DNA of 53,344 nt from Amphimedon queenslandica (Eukaryota; Porifera; Demospongiae; Haplosclerida; Niphatidae): NCBI RefSeq assembly GCF_000090795.2, contig NW_003546261.1:301234-354577 (forward strand), written 5' to 3'. This document shows, piece after piece, positions 1 to 9,869 of this stretch. Positions within the stretch are counted from its first letter, which is position 1. Each line of letters begins with the position of its first letter. The notes beneath the pieces are model-generated. The model worked only from the letters and a program-made list of their open reading frames with translations, was not told where the DNA came from and made no database searches. The position numbers and the translations under genes were made by a program.

Positions 1-697
1 CAGCCTAAAAAAGATTCAACTAAATTACAGCATTCAAAGCACTTGCATACCACTTTACTCAAGTTTCAATGTTAAAAATTAATTGTCCCACTTACCATCT
101 TTGAAATACGAGACAGGTTTTCTGAATGTGCCATTCCTCCATTTTGGCTCATGTAGACAGAAAGTTGTAAATACTTTGAATTAGACTAATTCCTTCTCAC
201 AACATGCATAAAAATGGTTAAAGTAATCAAATAACCATAGAAATCGACTTGAAAAAAGTTTTGTGAAGCCTTTACACCATGAGAAGGTATACAGTCCCAC
301 CAGATGACAGCTCATGTGACTTTTATTTTCCAAGTGATGTCATAATGGCGGATATTTGGCTAATTTTCTAAGCTGGTTTGCTTTACTTCATTCTTGTGGA
401 TAAAAGGCCATAGCATTTTCTTAATGCGTTTAGGCCTCGAAGCAATAACCAGAGAAGGTGTAGGTGAGCGTTTTTATTAATTACACGTACATGCTAAACT
501 TCTATGTGCACTTTTCCTAAGTACACGTACATGCTAAACTTCTATGTGCACTTTTCCTAAGTTTGAACCTATAACCATACTCAAACATTCTGTTGTAACT
601 TTATATTTTTTTGGCAAAATAACTTATTTCTTTGGTATACTTTAGCCCTTTGTTGTTCCACCTTTGTTGTAAAATTTGGTATTGATAGCAGTTGTGG
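1..697. other. Non-coding flank, no gene seen
   Basis: I see no coding sequence, RNA gene or clear transposon end here. The only structure is the exact 40-bp tandem duplication listed separately. No inverted-repeat partner to the far side of the minus-strand element at 698-5935 could be found by eye, so the 3' boundary of that element is unresolved. Confidence 0.5.
482..561. repeat. Exact 40-bp tandem duplication
   Basis: Positions 482-521 and 522-561 are identical 40-mers starting TACACGTACATGC and ending TTTTCCTAAG. The copies have no mismatches, so this is a recent or assembly-level duplication. Confidence 0.9.
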
Positions 698-1133
698 TCA
701 ATCAGAATGCTTACTGACTACTGTATTAGTAAAATTTATATTGTAATAGTTAAAAAATGAATCATCATCATCATTATCATTTATTTCCATTACTTCTTCT
801 TCAATTAAGTCTTCGTATACTTCATTATCGCTCCCAAATATCTCCTCAAATTCATCATCATCCACCATATCTGAATCATTTGTGTTCATATTTTCACTGT
901 TTTACACTCACATCCTTCATTGCACCTTTCTCCTTTTTTTTGCAGCTACATCTTGAAGTTTTACAACCTTTTTTGCAGGAACAACCTTGCAATAACCTTG
1001 CAACTCTGTGTTTAAATTGTTGTCTGTTATCATCACTGTCCCGTTGAATTTTTATATTATCTCCATCTTGTAACCATCCATTTCCAATCATATCATCCAA
1101 GGTAATAACATTATGATCTGCTTGCTTCCACAT
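698..1133 (-). pseudogene. CXC (tesmin/TSO1-like) cysteine motif and acidic C-terminal tail
   Basis: GCSCKKGCKTSRCSCKKKEKG gives five closely spaced cysteines in CxC and CxxxC arrangement, the hallmark of CXC DNA-binding motifs. The frame then slips and meets a stop at 894-896. An adjacent frame carries an Asp/Glu-rich tail (698-889). The tail is not an independent gene. It is the shifted end of the same protein. Confidence 0.6.
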
Positions 1134-1249
1134 ATTTGATATCCAGCATGTTCATTTCCAATGAGAAAGGAGTGCCTCATTTGTTGGTATCATTTCGTTC
1201 TCAAAGGTTACTCTATCCCATATGGTTGTTCTGATATCTTTTAGCCATT

Positions 1250-2290
1250 CGAAATGATTAGATTTAGCATCTCGAGTATGTGAATAAATTGAGTTAAAGT
1301 GGGTTTCAGGTGATGTTTCTTCAAAGCAAGATGCATGTTTTTTGAAATAGATGGTTCCTACAAGATGTAGAAATGATAGGTAGCCAAGGTCTTCATTGCT
1401 TTGAGCTGTGTCTGCTAATGTACCAGGTGTTTTGGCATTGTCACCTGCTGTAACAAAATTGCTATACTGATAAAAATACTTTAAGAAAGTAGATTTTCCT
1501 ATCTGGCTGAAAAAAAGATATATAATCGCAACCTGTTGTGATATATATGGTTTGCATAATTAGTGGTATTCTTTCAGTGTCTATGCCTGACAGGTCTGGG
1601 TCATTTACAAGAACACTGATAAACTTACTTAGGTATATAATTTTTAATTCCCTTGAGTTTACAGCACTTAGTTAAACATTTACTTCCTTTCTCTTTGTGC
1701 AATTCAAAGGTAGCCCAATGTGGTAGACATCTGTGTCAGGGGATATTACTAGGACACGATTCTTGTCTATTTTATTCACATGCAACCATATTCTGGAGTC
1801 AGTTTCTTCTGCATTTGAACTGTATTCTGGATCTGGCTGTGCTTCAAAGGAATGCTTCTTATACCATGCTGTTCTAGAAATGTCATTTTCAAAACATCCA
1901 GCTACATATAGTGTTTGACCAGAATTTAAGTGTACATTGATGTTGTTTAGGAAGTAGTTAGCCAAAAAAATAACCAATTGCATCTTGCAATTACAGCACT
2001 GAATGGAATCTTCTCTCCATTTTTTGGGGTTGATTTTTTTATCTCCTACCATGTCATCACAGTAATGGTTGGTGCATTCAGATTGTTCAGAATCTTGCCT
2101 TTTTTGCTCAAAAAACGTAGGAGATTGACCTAAAGCTCCTGGGTTGTCAAAAATTACATGCACTTTTTGGCAGCCATGCTTAAATTCACGTATGACAAAG
2201 TGTCTTATGTGTATTAAGTGGTGTTGTATTAATTAAAAACATACCCTCAGTTATGTAGCTTCAGGAGCCCAAGGCATACTGGTACCAAAC
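1250..2290 (-). pseudogene. FEN1/XPG-like nuclease domain
   Basis: Reading on minus from ~2270: MFLINTTPLNTHKT, then HVIFDNPG, a Cys-rich insert, AEETDSRIWLHV, LVISPDTDVYHIGLPL, and after a stop near 1670, TTGCDYISFF and an IGK helix-hairpin-helix-like turn. The E-x-D, DTDV and GCDY order is that of flap-endonuclease/XPG (PIN-like) domains, where the acidic residues bind two metals. The part from 2163 to 1672 is open. A T7 run at ~1510 shifts the frame and sequence remains protein-like to ~1150. The role is inferred as structure-specific DNA cleavage during transposition. Confidence 0.6.
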
Positions 2291-2337
2291 ATGGGTGGGT
2301 TAGCAGCATTATAACGATTCTCGTAATGCTTAGTAAC

Positions 2338-3880
2338 CTAACTCTTCTGCCCTTTATTAAGATTGCCACTGTTATCACAAATTGCTAGGGGTAGTTCGAT
2401 CAGCTGTTCCTCTAAATTTTGAATTGGTTGCCCAGTCCTTCTTGAAAAAGTCATTTTTTTCCTCATTGCTAAAACAATAAGTTTCCTGTCCTTTTCTAAC
2501 TGTGACATTTGCCGACTTTTCTTCTTTTTATCAGAAAATGTTTTTAAATTATTTCTTCTGTTAGGAGCAGTTACACTAGGATCTTTCAAAATTATAGCAG
2601 AAATCCTCTGAAGAAATTTCTTCTGGCCAATCTCTCGAAAATTCATTAAGTCATTGTTTTGTTCTTGGCTTGGAATTTGATTAGTGAAAGGATTTATCAG
2701 TTGAGTTCTACCTTCTGCATGATCTAATAAGGAATAGTCTGCCAGACACTTCACTTGTTGCTCTATATTTGTCTGCATTTTGATATCCTCTGGTTTCTTT
2801 GACAATAATGAAAGTAACTTTCTTTTTTCTTTTTCCTTAGGTAGAACTTGGTGCTGGAAATTGTCTAGAATTCGAGCTCTGTGTGGTAAGTATCTTGCAA
2901 TGCGACTTATGTAATCTGGATTTGTCTTTACAATAGCTGTTTTACAAGACTTGTTGATTAGCATTTCATGAGCCTCATCAATTCCAACTGAATGCCATTG
3001 CCGCCCTTGTATATTTACCACAAAGGCACCTTGATTAAAGAAAGTAAGCAATGTTGGAGGCATGTCTTTTATGTCACACAAATTTTGAGTAATTAATTTT
3101 TGGTAGTTTTGGTGATCGAATGCTGTAAATATTGCTGCCATGTTTTTCACACAAGCAATGCGTAAAGACCAATTACCACTTCTGATTGCCAAGTAAAGAC
3201 CAATGTATGCCAATGCATCGGTAAAAACAAACTGAATCCAAAATTTCCAAGTGTCATCTTCTCTACCTTTTCTCTGTACAAATTTTTTGAATTCATCAAA
3301 AAAAGTTGCTCTTACTGCAGCTGTGGTACTAAGTGCTTTCTGCAATATTTCCTCGCATTGTAAGGTAGAGTCTGAATCATGTGTTATTGAATTCTGCAGA
3401 AGTGAGATTAATTCAGATGATGATGAGCAAACTGTTCCTGGTAGGGAACGTATAAAAATATGTAGCATTGTGCGATAAAGTGACTCCCATGCTTCCATTA
3501 TGAATTTGTGAGTTCTCTTGAACTGCCCACAAGTTTGTATTGAGGCTAATTGATACCCACAGCTTCTTGCCAAAGATTTTAAACCAGCATCATAATATGC
3601 CTTCATTAGGGGGAATTGATAATTCTTTAGTAGATGCCAGTCACCTGGGTATGTGACTATCCACCTATACTGATTTCCATACTCAAATTTTAAGTTTTGT
3701 AATACTTCAAATATTTTAGCATCTCCTTCCACAATTACATGCTCCATTTGTCTCCTTGTTGCATATTTGTCATAAAGATCATCTAAAAGAGCTATGATAG
3801 TTTTCTTACTGTCTGCCACTGCATGTAACACTTCAATGTAGTTCACTCCTGAAACTTCTGTGTGAGTAGGCCGTATTAGT
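2338..3880 (-). pseudogene. RNase-H-fold-like transposase core (DUF6589-like)
   Basis: The longest open frame in the window (502 codons from the first ATG, open further upstream). The core has VEGDAKIFEVL followed about 30 residues later by TYPGDWHLLKNYQ, giving a GD...GDWH pair. This parallels the GGDQLT...EDWH pair of the DUF6589-type gene at 16630-19090, and I infer that these acidic residues are catalytic. The segment then has SCGYQ, FKRTHKFIMEAWESLY and a basic C-terminal part (FSDKKKKSRQMS). It ends at a stop at 2338. Downstream sequence in the same frame still reads as protein (NAANPPMFGTSMPWAPEAT), so that stop is probably a lesion. Confidence 0.6.
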
Positions 3881-4640
3881 GAAAGAAATGATTTAATATC
3901 AATGAAACAATCCCCAGGATCTTTTTATGTATTGTGTAGTGGTACAACATATATGTGTTGATATCTGAGGTGAAATTGGCAAAAGTATAGCTTCCTTCTT
4001 CACTACAAACAAAATCCTCTAAAGCTTTTGTAATGCATCTATGTGTGATTTGTGCACTATACTTTGATAGTAGCTCTGTTATGTTTTGATTGCAAATTGA
4101 AAGAACACTGTCAACACCAGTTCTTTTTCTCCTTAATTTTTTAGGCAAAGGTGATGTGACGTCTTTTTGAGGAGATGGAAAAGGTGATAGTCTCTCATTT
4201 CTTTTGTGTAATATTCCATTGTCTCTGGACTCAGAAGTCTCCATTTCCTCTTCTTGTAACTCCATTGCTAATGTAAGTGATGGGAGCGGCTTAACAATTT
4301 GTATTGTTGTGCCATGCCATGATTTTTCACTTGTTCCATGAAAAACATGTGCATAACTATGCAAAAAATCAATGTTGTCAATTGATACTATTTCAACTGT
4401 TGCATTTTCTGTGTCACTATCATTCGTAGGATTCGAAACCTGATAGCGTATATAGCGTTGCAGCACATCAATAGAAGAGCATACACCGATTCGGTTTAAG
4501 ATTCTAATAAGTAGCTGTGAGCCACCTTGACTTTGAATAATGTCGGTTAATAATGTGTGTAATGGCATGGAACAACGATTGTCTGTGCAGAATAAAACAG
4601 CACACAAAATAAAGAAACACTTAATTTGTTTGACTTTATA
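3876..4640 (-). pseudogene. Transposase segment with the HTLLTDIIQSQGG and SWHGTTIQ motifs
   Basis: Contains FCTDNRCSMPLHTLLTDII near its start and SYAHVFHGTSEKSWHGTTIQ in its middle. From memory of the family, both are conserved signatures of a widespread, largely unnamed group of invertebrate transposon-type proteins that also carry the downstream GD...GDWH core. A basic stretch (PKKLRRKRTG) could act as a nuclear-localisation signal. The frame ends at 3876. One base different, near 3918, the reading continues smoothly into the 2338-3846 segment. Confidence 0.55.
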
Positions 4641-5022
4641 GGTATACTGAAGATTGATTGGTGACAGTTGACTTTTCTTTGCGTTCTACAGATGATTTGG
4701 TAAGACACATTATGGCAATAAACAAAATTGGATCTGTGTTTTGAATCGCCTCATTAATGTTCATAGTAGAACTATCAAAAGGATCATGAGAATCTATTTT
4801 GAGTAGAGAGTTAATGGTTTCATGTACTCTGTCGTTTAAATTATCTATTACCTTTGCTACACCTGCTGTTTTGCTAGATATACCTTCTTGCTCTCCATCA
4901 ATAGGCTCATCAACATCGATGTTTTGTGTAGCTTGATAATTTTTAAATTTCCACAGTAGTTCTGCTGCAAATCCTATCATGTCTGCCTGGTCGATATAAT
5001 AGGGTTCCATATTTGTGTACAC
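4636..5022 (-). pseudogene. Linker segment of the same gene, shifted frame
   Basis: This frame overlaps the end of the N-terminal segment and continues the protein after a one-base shift near 4985. It is mostly acidic linker with no recognised motif. It runs into a stop at 4636, while another frame on the same strand is open across 4690-4608 and leads directly into the next segment (CAVLFCTDNRCS). A second indel near 4650 therefore explains the break better than an intron. Confidence 0.5.
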
Positions 5023-5935
5023 GACAAGCGAACAGCATGTGCTGGCATAAATTACTTTTAAGCTGGAGTAATACCCACTTGGCAGAAACTAAATTTTTGA
5101 TGGACATACTAATATTGATTTGACGTAGGTGTGCAATTTGCTGAGCATAATGGCAAAATCTATTATGTGCCGTAGCTAGAAGCACTGCTTCTTTTTGTAA
5201 TAAGTTGTTCCCTACTGTTATGGTTGTTTTAGTTATTGCGTAAGATATTACATCATCTTCTGTTTTTATTAACTCCTGAGTTGGCAACTCATTAAGGCAA
5301 GTACTAAATATACTTGACAGATTACTGTCTGAACTGATGACCTTATCTTCCTGTAACAGTTGAAGGTGTATTGTGTAACACTTGTGACATTCTTTGTCGC
5401 CTGAATTTATTTTATACTCATATCCTGTTTTTTCTGTCAATATAGTCTGTATTCTTTTAGGATTTGGACAAAATCTAGGTTTTGTTATCCTAAGTGATGA
5501 ACTGCAAGTTATGCAGGATTTCTGAACTTGGTTATGAATTTGATAATCTGTTTGGTAATGCTCCTCACAGAAGGGTGTTTGGATCAGAATGGTATCGTAT
5601 TTACACCTTAGATCTGCCACTGACAATAGTCTCTCCATATCTGACCATTTGCTGTTGTGTTTTGAGTTGTTGGCACTTTGATGTATGCAGCATGGAGATA
5701 TTGTGACCTTTTTCTTTTTCCAGTTCGGTATTACATCTTCATTCCTCAGCAGCTTACCGATGTCTCTCCTGCACTGACTACAAATGGATGTAGCATCTGT
5801 CAAATGTAGCTGGGTGATGGCATAGTCTCTTGCTTTTTCATCAGACCACTGATTTGGAGTAGAGAGCAAGGTTGTGCAAAGGCTGCAACAATATGCAACA
5901 TCAAATACAAGTTTTCTCCTTGAAGAAGCCTATAT
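4943..5935 (-). CDS. N-terminal Cys-rich domain of the FEN/transposase element
   Basis: An open frame of ~315 codons with paired cysteines in CxxC, CxxCR and CC arrangements (CCSLC near the start, then SICSQCRRDIGKLL, CCIHQ, SCITCSS, KECHKCYT). This looks like two or three zinc-binding fingers, a layout common in transposase N-termini, and presumably binds DNA. The first ATG is at 5869, but the same frame is open back to ~5935 and already contains the first Cys pair, so that ATG is unlikely to be the true start. The frame is lost near 4985, and the sequence that belongs next (ADMIGFAAELLWKF) is in a neighbouring frame. Confidence 0.6.
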
Positions 5936-6253
5936 TTATATACATGACCATACATATTTCATAATATATTGTTTAACCTTACCATTGAATATTTTCCACT
6001 ACAGCTAAAGTAATGTTTGCAGAAACAAATTGAAAAAAATGCAATAGGTTAAATTCCTATTAATGCAGCTGTGGCAGCCGAACCAAATGACTTAGACTAG
6101 GGAGAAAGCTACAAACAACAGTAGTTGGAAAGCCAGTAACACTAATAACTTACCTTATAACTCGTTACTAGATCCTAGGAATACAATGAAACTTGCTTGC
6201 AGCGCGCAGGATTTAATAACTTACAACTTGTTAAAATTTCATAACAATTGCAA

Positions 6254-6777
6254 TTATAAAAAGTTAGTTATGACAAAAATACTAAAACTAATTATTAATT
6301 TGTGAACAGTATTCTCTGATGACTCCGCAAATAAAATTATACAGGTAGGAATGGACTTCTGGTCAGGTGGCAGGATGATTGTATACTCATCTTGGTAGAC
6401 ATTTTCTTTGGTTAATGCCCATTTCCTCAGCAAATAAAATTCTTCCAGTTTTGGTAGGGTGCGGTTCGACTGTAATACTTGCTGCTGCTCTTTCTTACTT
6501 CTAATTACTGTCATCTGAATAAGTGGTAAGATTATTATAGGAATAATAATCATTAACGAAACTTCTTATTTCTCTTCATAAAGTACACCTCTCCTCTTTC
6601 AACAATGAGTTTAACAACTCTTTTTGTAACAGCTCTTTTCTTTTCTGTTGTGAGATCCTGCCCATATCGGTCATTAGAATTATTGTGTAGCACATAGTAA
6701 ATAGCATGGTCTAATATAGGATCATTAGATGTAGAACCAGCTATATTAGAGCCAGGACTAGAGCCTTCAGCATCCAT
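6254..6777 (-). pseudogene. Retroelement integrase-region N-terminal fragment (uncertain)
   Basis: Two abutting frames. The first (6777-6553) has EKKRAVTKRVVKLIVERGEV, resembling the segment that precedes the integrase zinc finger of Ty3/Gypsy-type or Ginger-type elements. The second (6553-6254) starts with KKEQQQVLQ, which fits the same region, but no HHCC finger follows. The assignment rests on short resemblance only. Confidence 0.35.
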
Positions 6778-6918
6778 AATAGACTAGATTGACAGCTGCA
6801 CTTTAAAGTGCACATGGTGCAGGGCTGCCTGGGCGGAACTTAAATTTCAAGTAGGTCCAAAAATTTGTCTTCAAAAATTGTTCCTTGGAATCATTTTTGT
6901 GGCCGTCCGTTTTTAACG

Positions 6919-7194
6919 TTACAGGTCACCAGTTTGTGCCCTTTTTGGTAGTTTTGGTGTAGATGACTCTGGTTGCGAGATAGTAGGACCTTTACCAGTC
7001 AGCTTCTTTTGATCTATTGCTCCTACAGTGTCAGGAATTACAGGAGGTCCTAAGGAAAGTTGAACAGGAGGAATTACTAGAGTAGCTGCTCGGGCTGTTT
7101 GATGAAGAAGGGCAGTAATGGATGTTGGCTGATCTACTAGAGATTGATGGAGTTGAGCAAGAACCTTCCTTGCTTCTTCATTCACAGTTCCCAT
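6919..7194 (-). CDS. Unrecognised 91-codon ORF
   Basis: A proline/threonine-rich open frame starting at an ATG and ending at TAA. I do not recognise it. It has no signal peptide or membrane segment and no motif. It could be a fragment of the neighbouring mobile-element sequence or chance. Confidence 0.2.
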   Translation of the reverse strand: MGTVNEEARKVLAQLHQSLVDQPTSITALLHQTARAATLVIPPVQLSLGPPVIPDTVGAIDQKKLTGKGPTISQPESSTPKLPKRAQTGDL

Positions 7195-7199
7195 CTCAA

Positions 7200-8190
7200 T
7201 AGCCTGAGTGCTTTTTTTTCAGCAACCAGGTCTCTGCATACCCAAAGTAAACAGAGATAATTAGAGTACTCTCCCTTGTGTTAGTTTCTCTCCTCCCTGC
7301 ATTTTATTTGTACTTTTCTAGAAACTTTAGGACTACTGCACCTATTATTGGACTCGCCACGCTTGCGTAGGCGGGTACTAAGCAGTTGGGTTGTCATTCT
7401 GTCTGTCATTCTGTCACGAAAATTCCTGTTAATTCCTAGTCAATATCTTTTTTACTGAGCTCTCCTGAGTTATAATTCTTTTTAAGCTTTGAGAAAAAGA
7501 TAATTTATTTAGCTCCATTGTATTTTCATAGCAATCCATGGTGGCAAAAGCTGAATATTTCAAGAATAGACCACTTTTCCTAGCCAAATCTTCGTGTTTG
7601 ACTCTATTTGGTCAATATTAGCATTGATAGGTAGAGAAAAGTACCTAGATTAAAAAATATGTGGGGATTTTCTAATCTCTTTTTTGTTTGCGAGTTACAG
7701 TTGCTCAAAGTTTGTGATTCGGCCTCTTCGAAAAATTTTCAGGCAGCACTGGGGAAAGCAAGAGCAACCAAACTATCTCAGTCTCTTTTAAATATCTAGG
7801 CAAATTTTTTGTGCTTACTCTTTCTTTGAATAGAGCTTCAGATGCTAAAATAAATTTCAGCTTTTCTTCTTTCTCCTACCCACGTGCCATGTTTATCTGC
7901 ACTGCTAAGTGCTGACCACGCCTAAAATTTATTTTATGGATCAGTGCAGTAATTGGCTAATTGCATTGTTGCACTTTGTCAAAATCTATTATCCTTTTTT
8001 CAAATGTCAAGTTGCTTATATATATAATATCATAATGGGGGCAGTACAAGTAACACATTATCCCTCAGGTGAATCTCAGCAGGCGAGTCCACGCACCATG
8101 GTGCTTCATTCCACTTTGTGGCATAGTGTCAAATAGCTGCTCCCATATAGCCTTCATGGGGTCATTAGAATCAGGGGGAACACAAGTTAC
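7200..8190. other. Non-coding, dispersed-repeat-like sequence
   Basis: About 1 kb without a supportable gene. GACTCGCCACGCTTGCGTAG near 7350 and a short CTGTCATTCTGTC duplication near 7400-7420 look like the start of an interspersed repeat, but no matching second copy was found in the window. Short ORFs here are not convincing. Confidence 0.35.
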
Positions 8191-8191
8191 G

Positions 8192-8464
8192 TCACTGCAC
8201 ATAGGGCATAATTTTGATATTGACATGCCTTTTGTGGAGGTGTGACACTGGGGAGAGGAGTATTTTTCCAGTGTCTTGTAGGAGCTTGAGAGGTTGAAGT
8301 ATCACAAGGGAAACGACTACAGGAGGAGAAGTAGTATTAGTTCTTTGTGAAGAGGAATTGATAGGATTGAGAGGAGGAAGGGACATAGTGCCTGTACCTA
8401 CAACAGATGGAATAACAGCAACAGTAGGAGCAACATCAGGATGAAATACAAGTTCTTTATTCAT
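8192..8464 (-). CDS. Unrecognised 90-codon ORF
   Basis: An open frame with ATG and a Ser/Pro/Val-rich composition. No domain was recognised and there is no homologous ORF elsewhere in the window. It lies next to a MITE-like inverted pair and may be a chance frame. Confidence 0.15.
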   Translation of the reverse strand: MNKELVFHPDVAPTVAVIPSVVGTGTMSLPPLNPINSSSQRTNTTSPPVVVSLVILQPLKLLQDTGKILLSPVSHLHKRHVNIKIMPYVQ

Positions 8465-8519
8465 CTAGTCCAACTTCTGTGGTAAGAAATGCATACATTG
8501 CATGCATGCATGCATCTAG

Positions 8520-8880
8520 ATTCAATGGATGTCACAAGGCCTAGATGCAGATAAATCCATGCCTTTAAAGAGGGAAATAATCCCTTATTTTCTCATGCTT
8601 AGTAATGAAAAGCACTAATTTAAAGATTGGGCCCATCATTAGTTTATATTATTTTAAGCATGCAACTGCAAGAAAAAGACTCAAAATAGCAAACAAAAAG
8701 ATTTACCAACGTCTGGTATCATGACTTTTTTGTGCAGTGGCATGCTTAGAGTAATGAAAGCTAATAATCCCAATCTTTAAATTAGTGCTATTACATTATA
8801 AGGCATGAGAATAAAGAATTATTTCCCCCTCTATGGGAATCGAATTATCTGCATCAATGCCTCTTGTGACATCACATTCA
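8520..8880. mobile_element. Head-to-head pair of MITE ends (inverted arms)
   Basis: The ~125-bp left arm (8520-8645, containing GCACTAATTTAAAGATTGGG) is repeated in inverted orientation at 8755-8880, separated by about 110 bp of unrelated sequence. The arms share GATGTCACAAG, GATGCAGATAA and the AATCTTTAAATTAGTGCT word. Either two copies inserted head to head or this is a foldback derivative of the family listed next. Confidence 0.7.
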
Positions 8881-9055
8881 GCTCACCTACGGATAGGAAG
8901 TAAATTGGCAGGAAGCAAAAAGTGCATTTGTGAAGGCTCATATCTCAGTGGATAATTTTTTCAGACAAAGGGAGTTGGAACACATAATTATTATGGTCAG
9001 GCAATCATATTAAGGCCATTAAATAAATACCCTAACGAATCACTTCACTTACAGT
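8759..9055 (+). repeat. Dispersed repeat family copy 1 (inverted relative to the copy at the window end)
   Basis: About 300 bp aligns, in inverted orientation, with 53045-53344. Shared words include AATCTTTAAATTAGTGCTAT at the end and GGCTCATATCTCAGTG and GGTCAGGCAATCATATTAAG inside. The copies are diverged by substitutions and small indels. No coding sequence is present, so this is a non-autonomous element. Confidence 0.8.
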
Positions 9056-9389
9056 TTAAAAAGCGATTCTGTTTCTGATGCCGACAGTGACCAGTCTGGA
9101 TATTCAGTACTAATGCCATGTTGAACATAGCCTATATTACAAATTGAGCAGATACATCATACTAGCAGAACAATATCAATACAATGGTACATGTATGCTA
9201 GTAGCTAAATAAATAACCCTTGGGGCTACTCTATCTTTTCTAAGGGCCCTAAGTGTTCTACTATTGTACCCCAACAACCAACAGGCCAATTGAGCATCAA
9301 TGACCCATTTTTATACCTCTTTGGGTATAAAAGGTTCTGTCTAGTACAGAGTGGACAAATTTCACCTTAGTAGTACCTCTCAGAGGTTG

Positions 9390-9869
9390 GTGTTGTGTAA
9401 GATGGTGTCCAGAGTTAACACAAATGGCAGTATTGTAGGGTCATCAGAGATACAACCGTTCCTTACATGGATCATTTGTTGCTGGAAGACTTTCAATAGT
9501 TCGCTGGTAATGAGTGGGCATGCAACATCAGCCATAGTAATGTTGTCCACTTTCATACCAGCTGCTTCAGCTTATTTTCTGTACCGAGTATCAAGCTATA
9601 GAAGAGAGAAAAGATTAAAGGAAGTTCATTGCAGTACAGATGTGTACAGTTTTACATGCACATGTATATACAAGTTGCATTTGTGTCAAATTGGTTAATA
9701 AAATGTGTATAGCATATACCTTTCTGTTGCTATTCAAGTCAGTGATCATTCCGTTGGCCACAGTCTGTGGATCACACACAATTCCGTATATAAACTTCAC
9801 TCTTCCTAATTGTGTAGGTGGTCCATTAATTTTGGCAGCTAAATTGTGAAAAAAATGGGGAAGACACAA
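9390..9869 (-). pseudogene. Possible coding remnants, unidentified
   Basis: Minus-strand segments read as plausible protein: 9869-9720 (VKFIYGIVCDPQTVANGMIT) and 9560-9400 (ITMADVACPLITSELLKVFQ, then GCISDDPTILPFV). They may be exons of one decayed gene or transposon protein with the break between them at 9560-9720. No family is recognised with confidence. Confidence 0.25.

Larger units (their letters stand above)
698..5935 (-). pseudogene. Multidomain transposon-type gene: Cys-rich N-term, RNase-H-like transposase, FEN/XPG-like nuclease, CXC tail
   Basis: Adjacent minus-strand reading frames line up head to tail as one ~1,700-residue protein without needing introns inside the main body. The order is: Cys-rich N-terminus (5935-4980), a linker (to ~4660), a transposase-like domain (4640-2338), a FEN/XPG-like nuclease (about 2290-1250) and a CXC cysteine motif with acidic tail (1133-698). 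Frames change near 4985, 4650, 3918, 1510 and 905, mostly by single bases. The 1510 change lies in a run of seven T. There are in-frame stops near 2353 and 1670. The damage is light for 5.2 kb, so the copy is young or some lesions are sequencing errors. An AG acceptor-like site (ATATAG) precedes the first open codon near 5935, so a 5' exon may lie upstream. Flanking terminal repeats were not found. The family relation is inferred from protein motifs. Confidence 0.7.

Noticed and set aside
698-889. Acidic 63-codon ORF as a separate small gene
   Set aside because: It continues the CXC protein after a frameshift and lies directly downstream of its end.
757-1047. Plus-strand His-rich ORF
   Set aside because: Antisense shadow of the acidic tail and CXC motif of the minus-strand gene.
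9351-9698. Plus-strand 115-codon ORF
   Set aside because: The opposite strand reads more like protein, and this frame has no recognisable motif.
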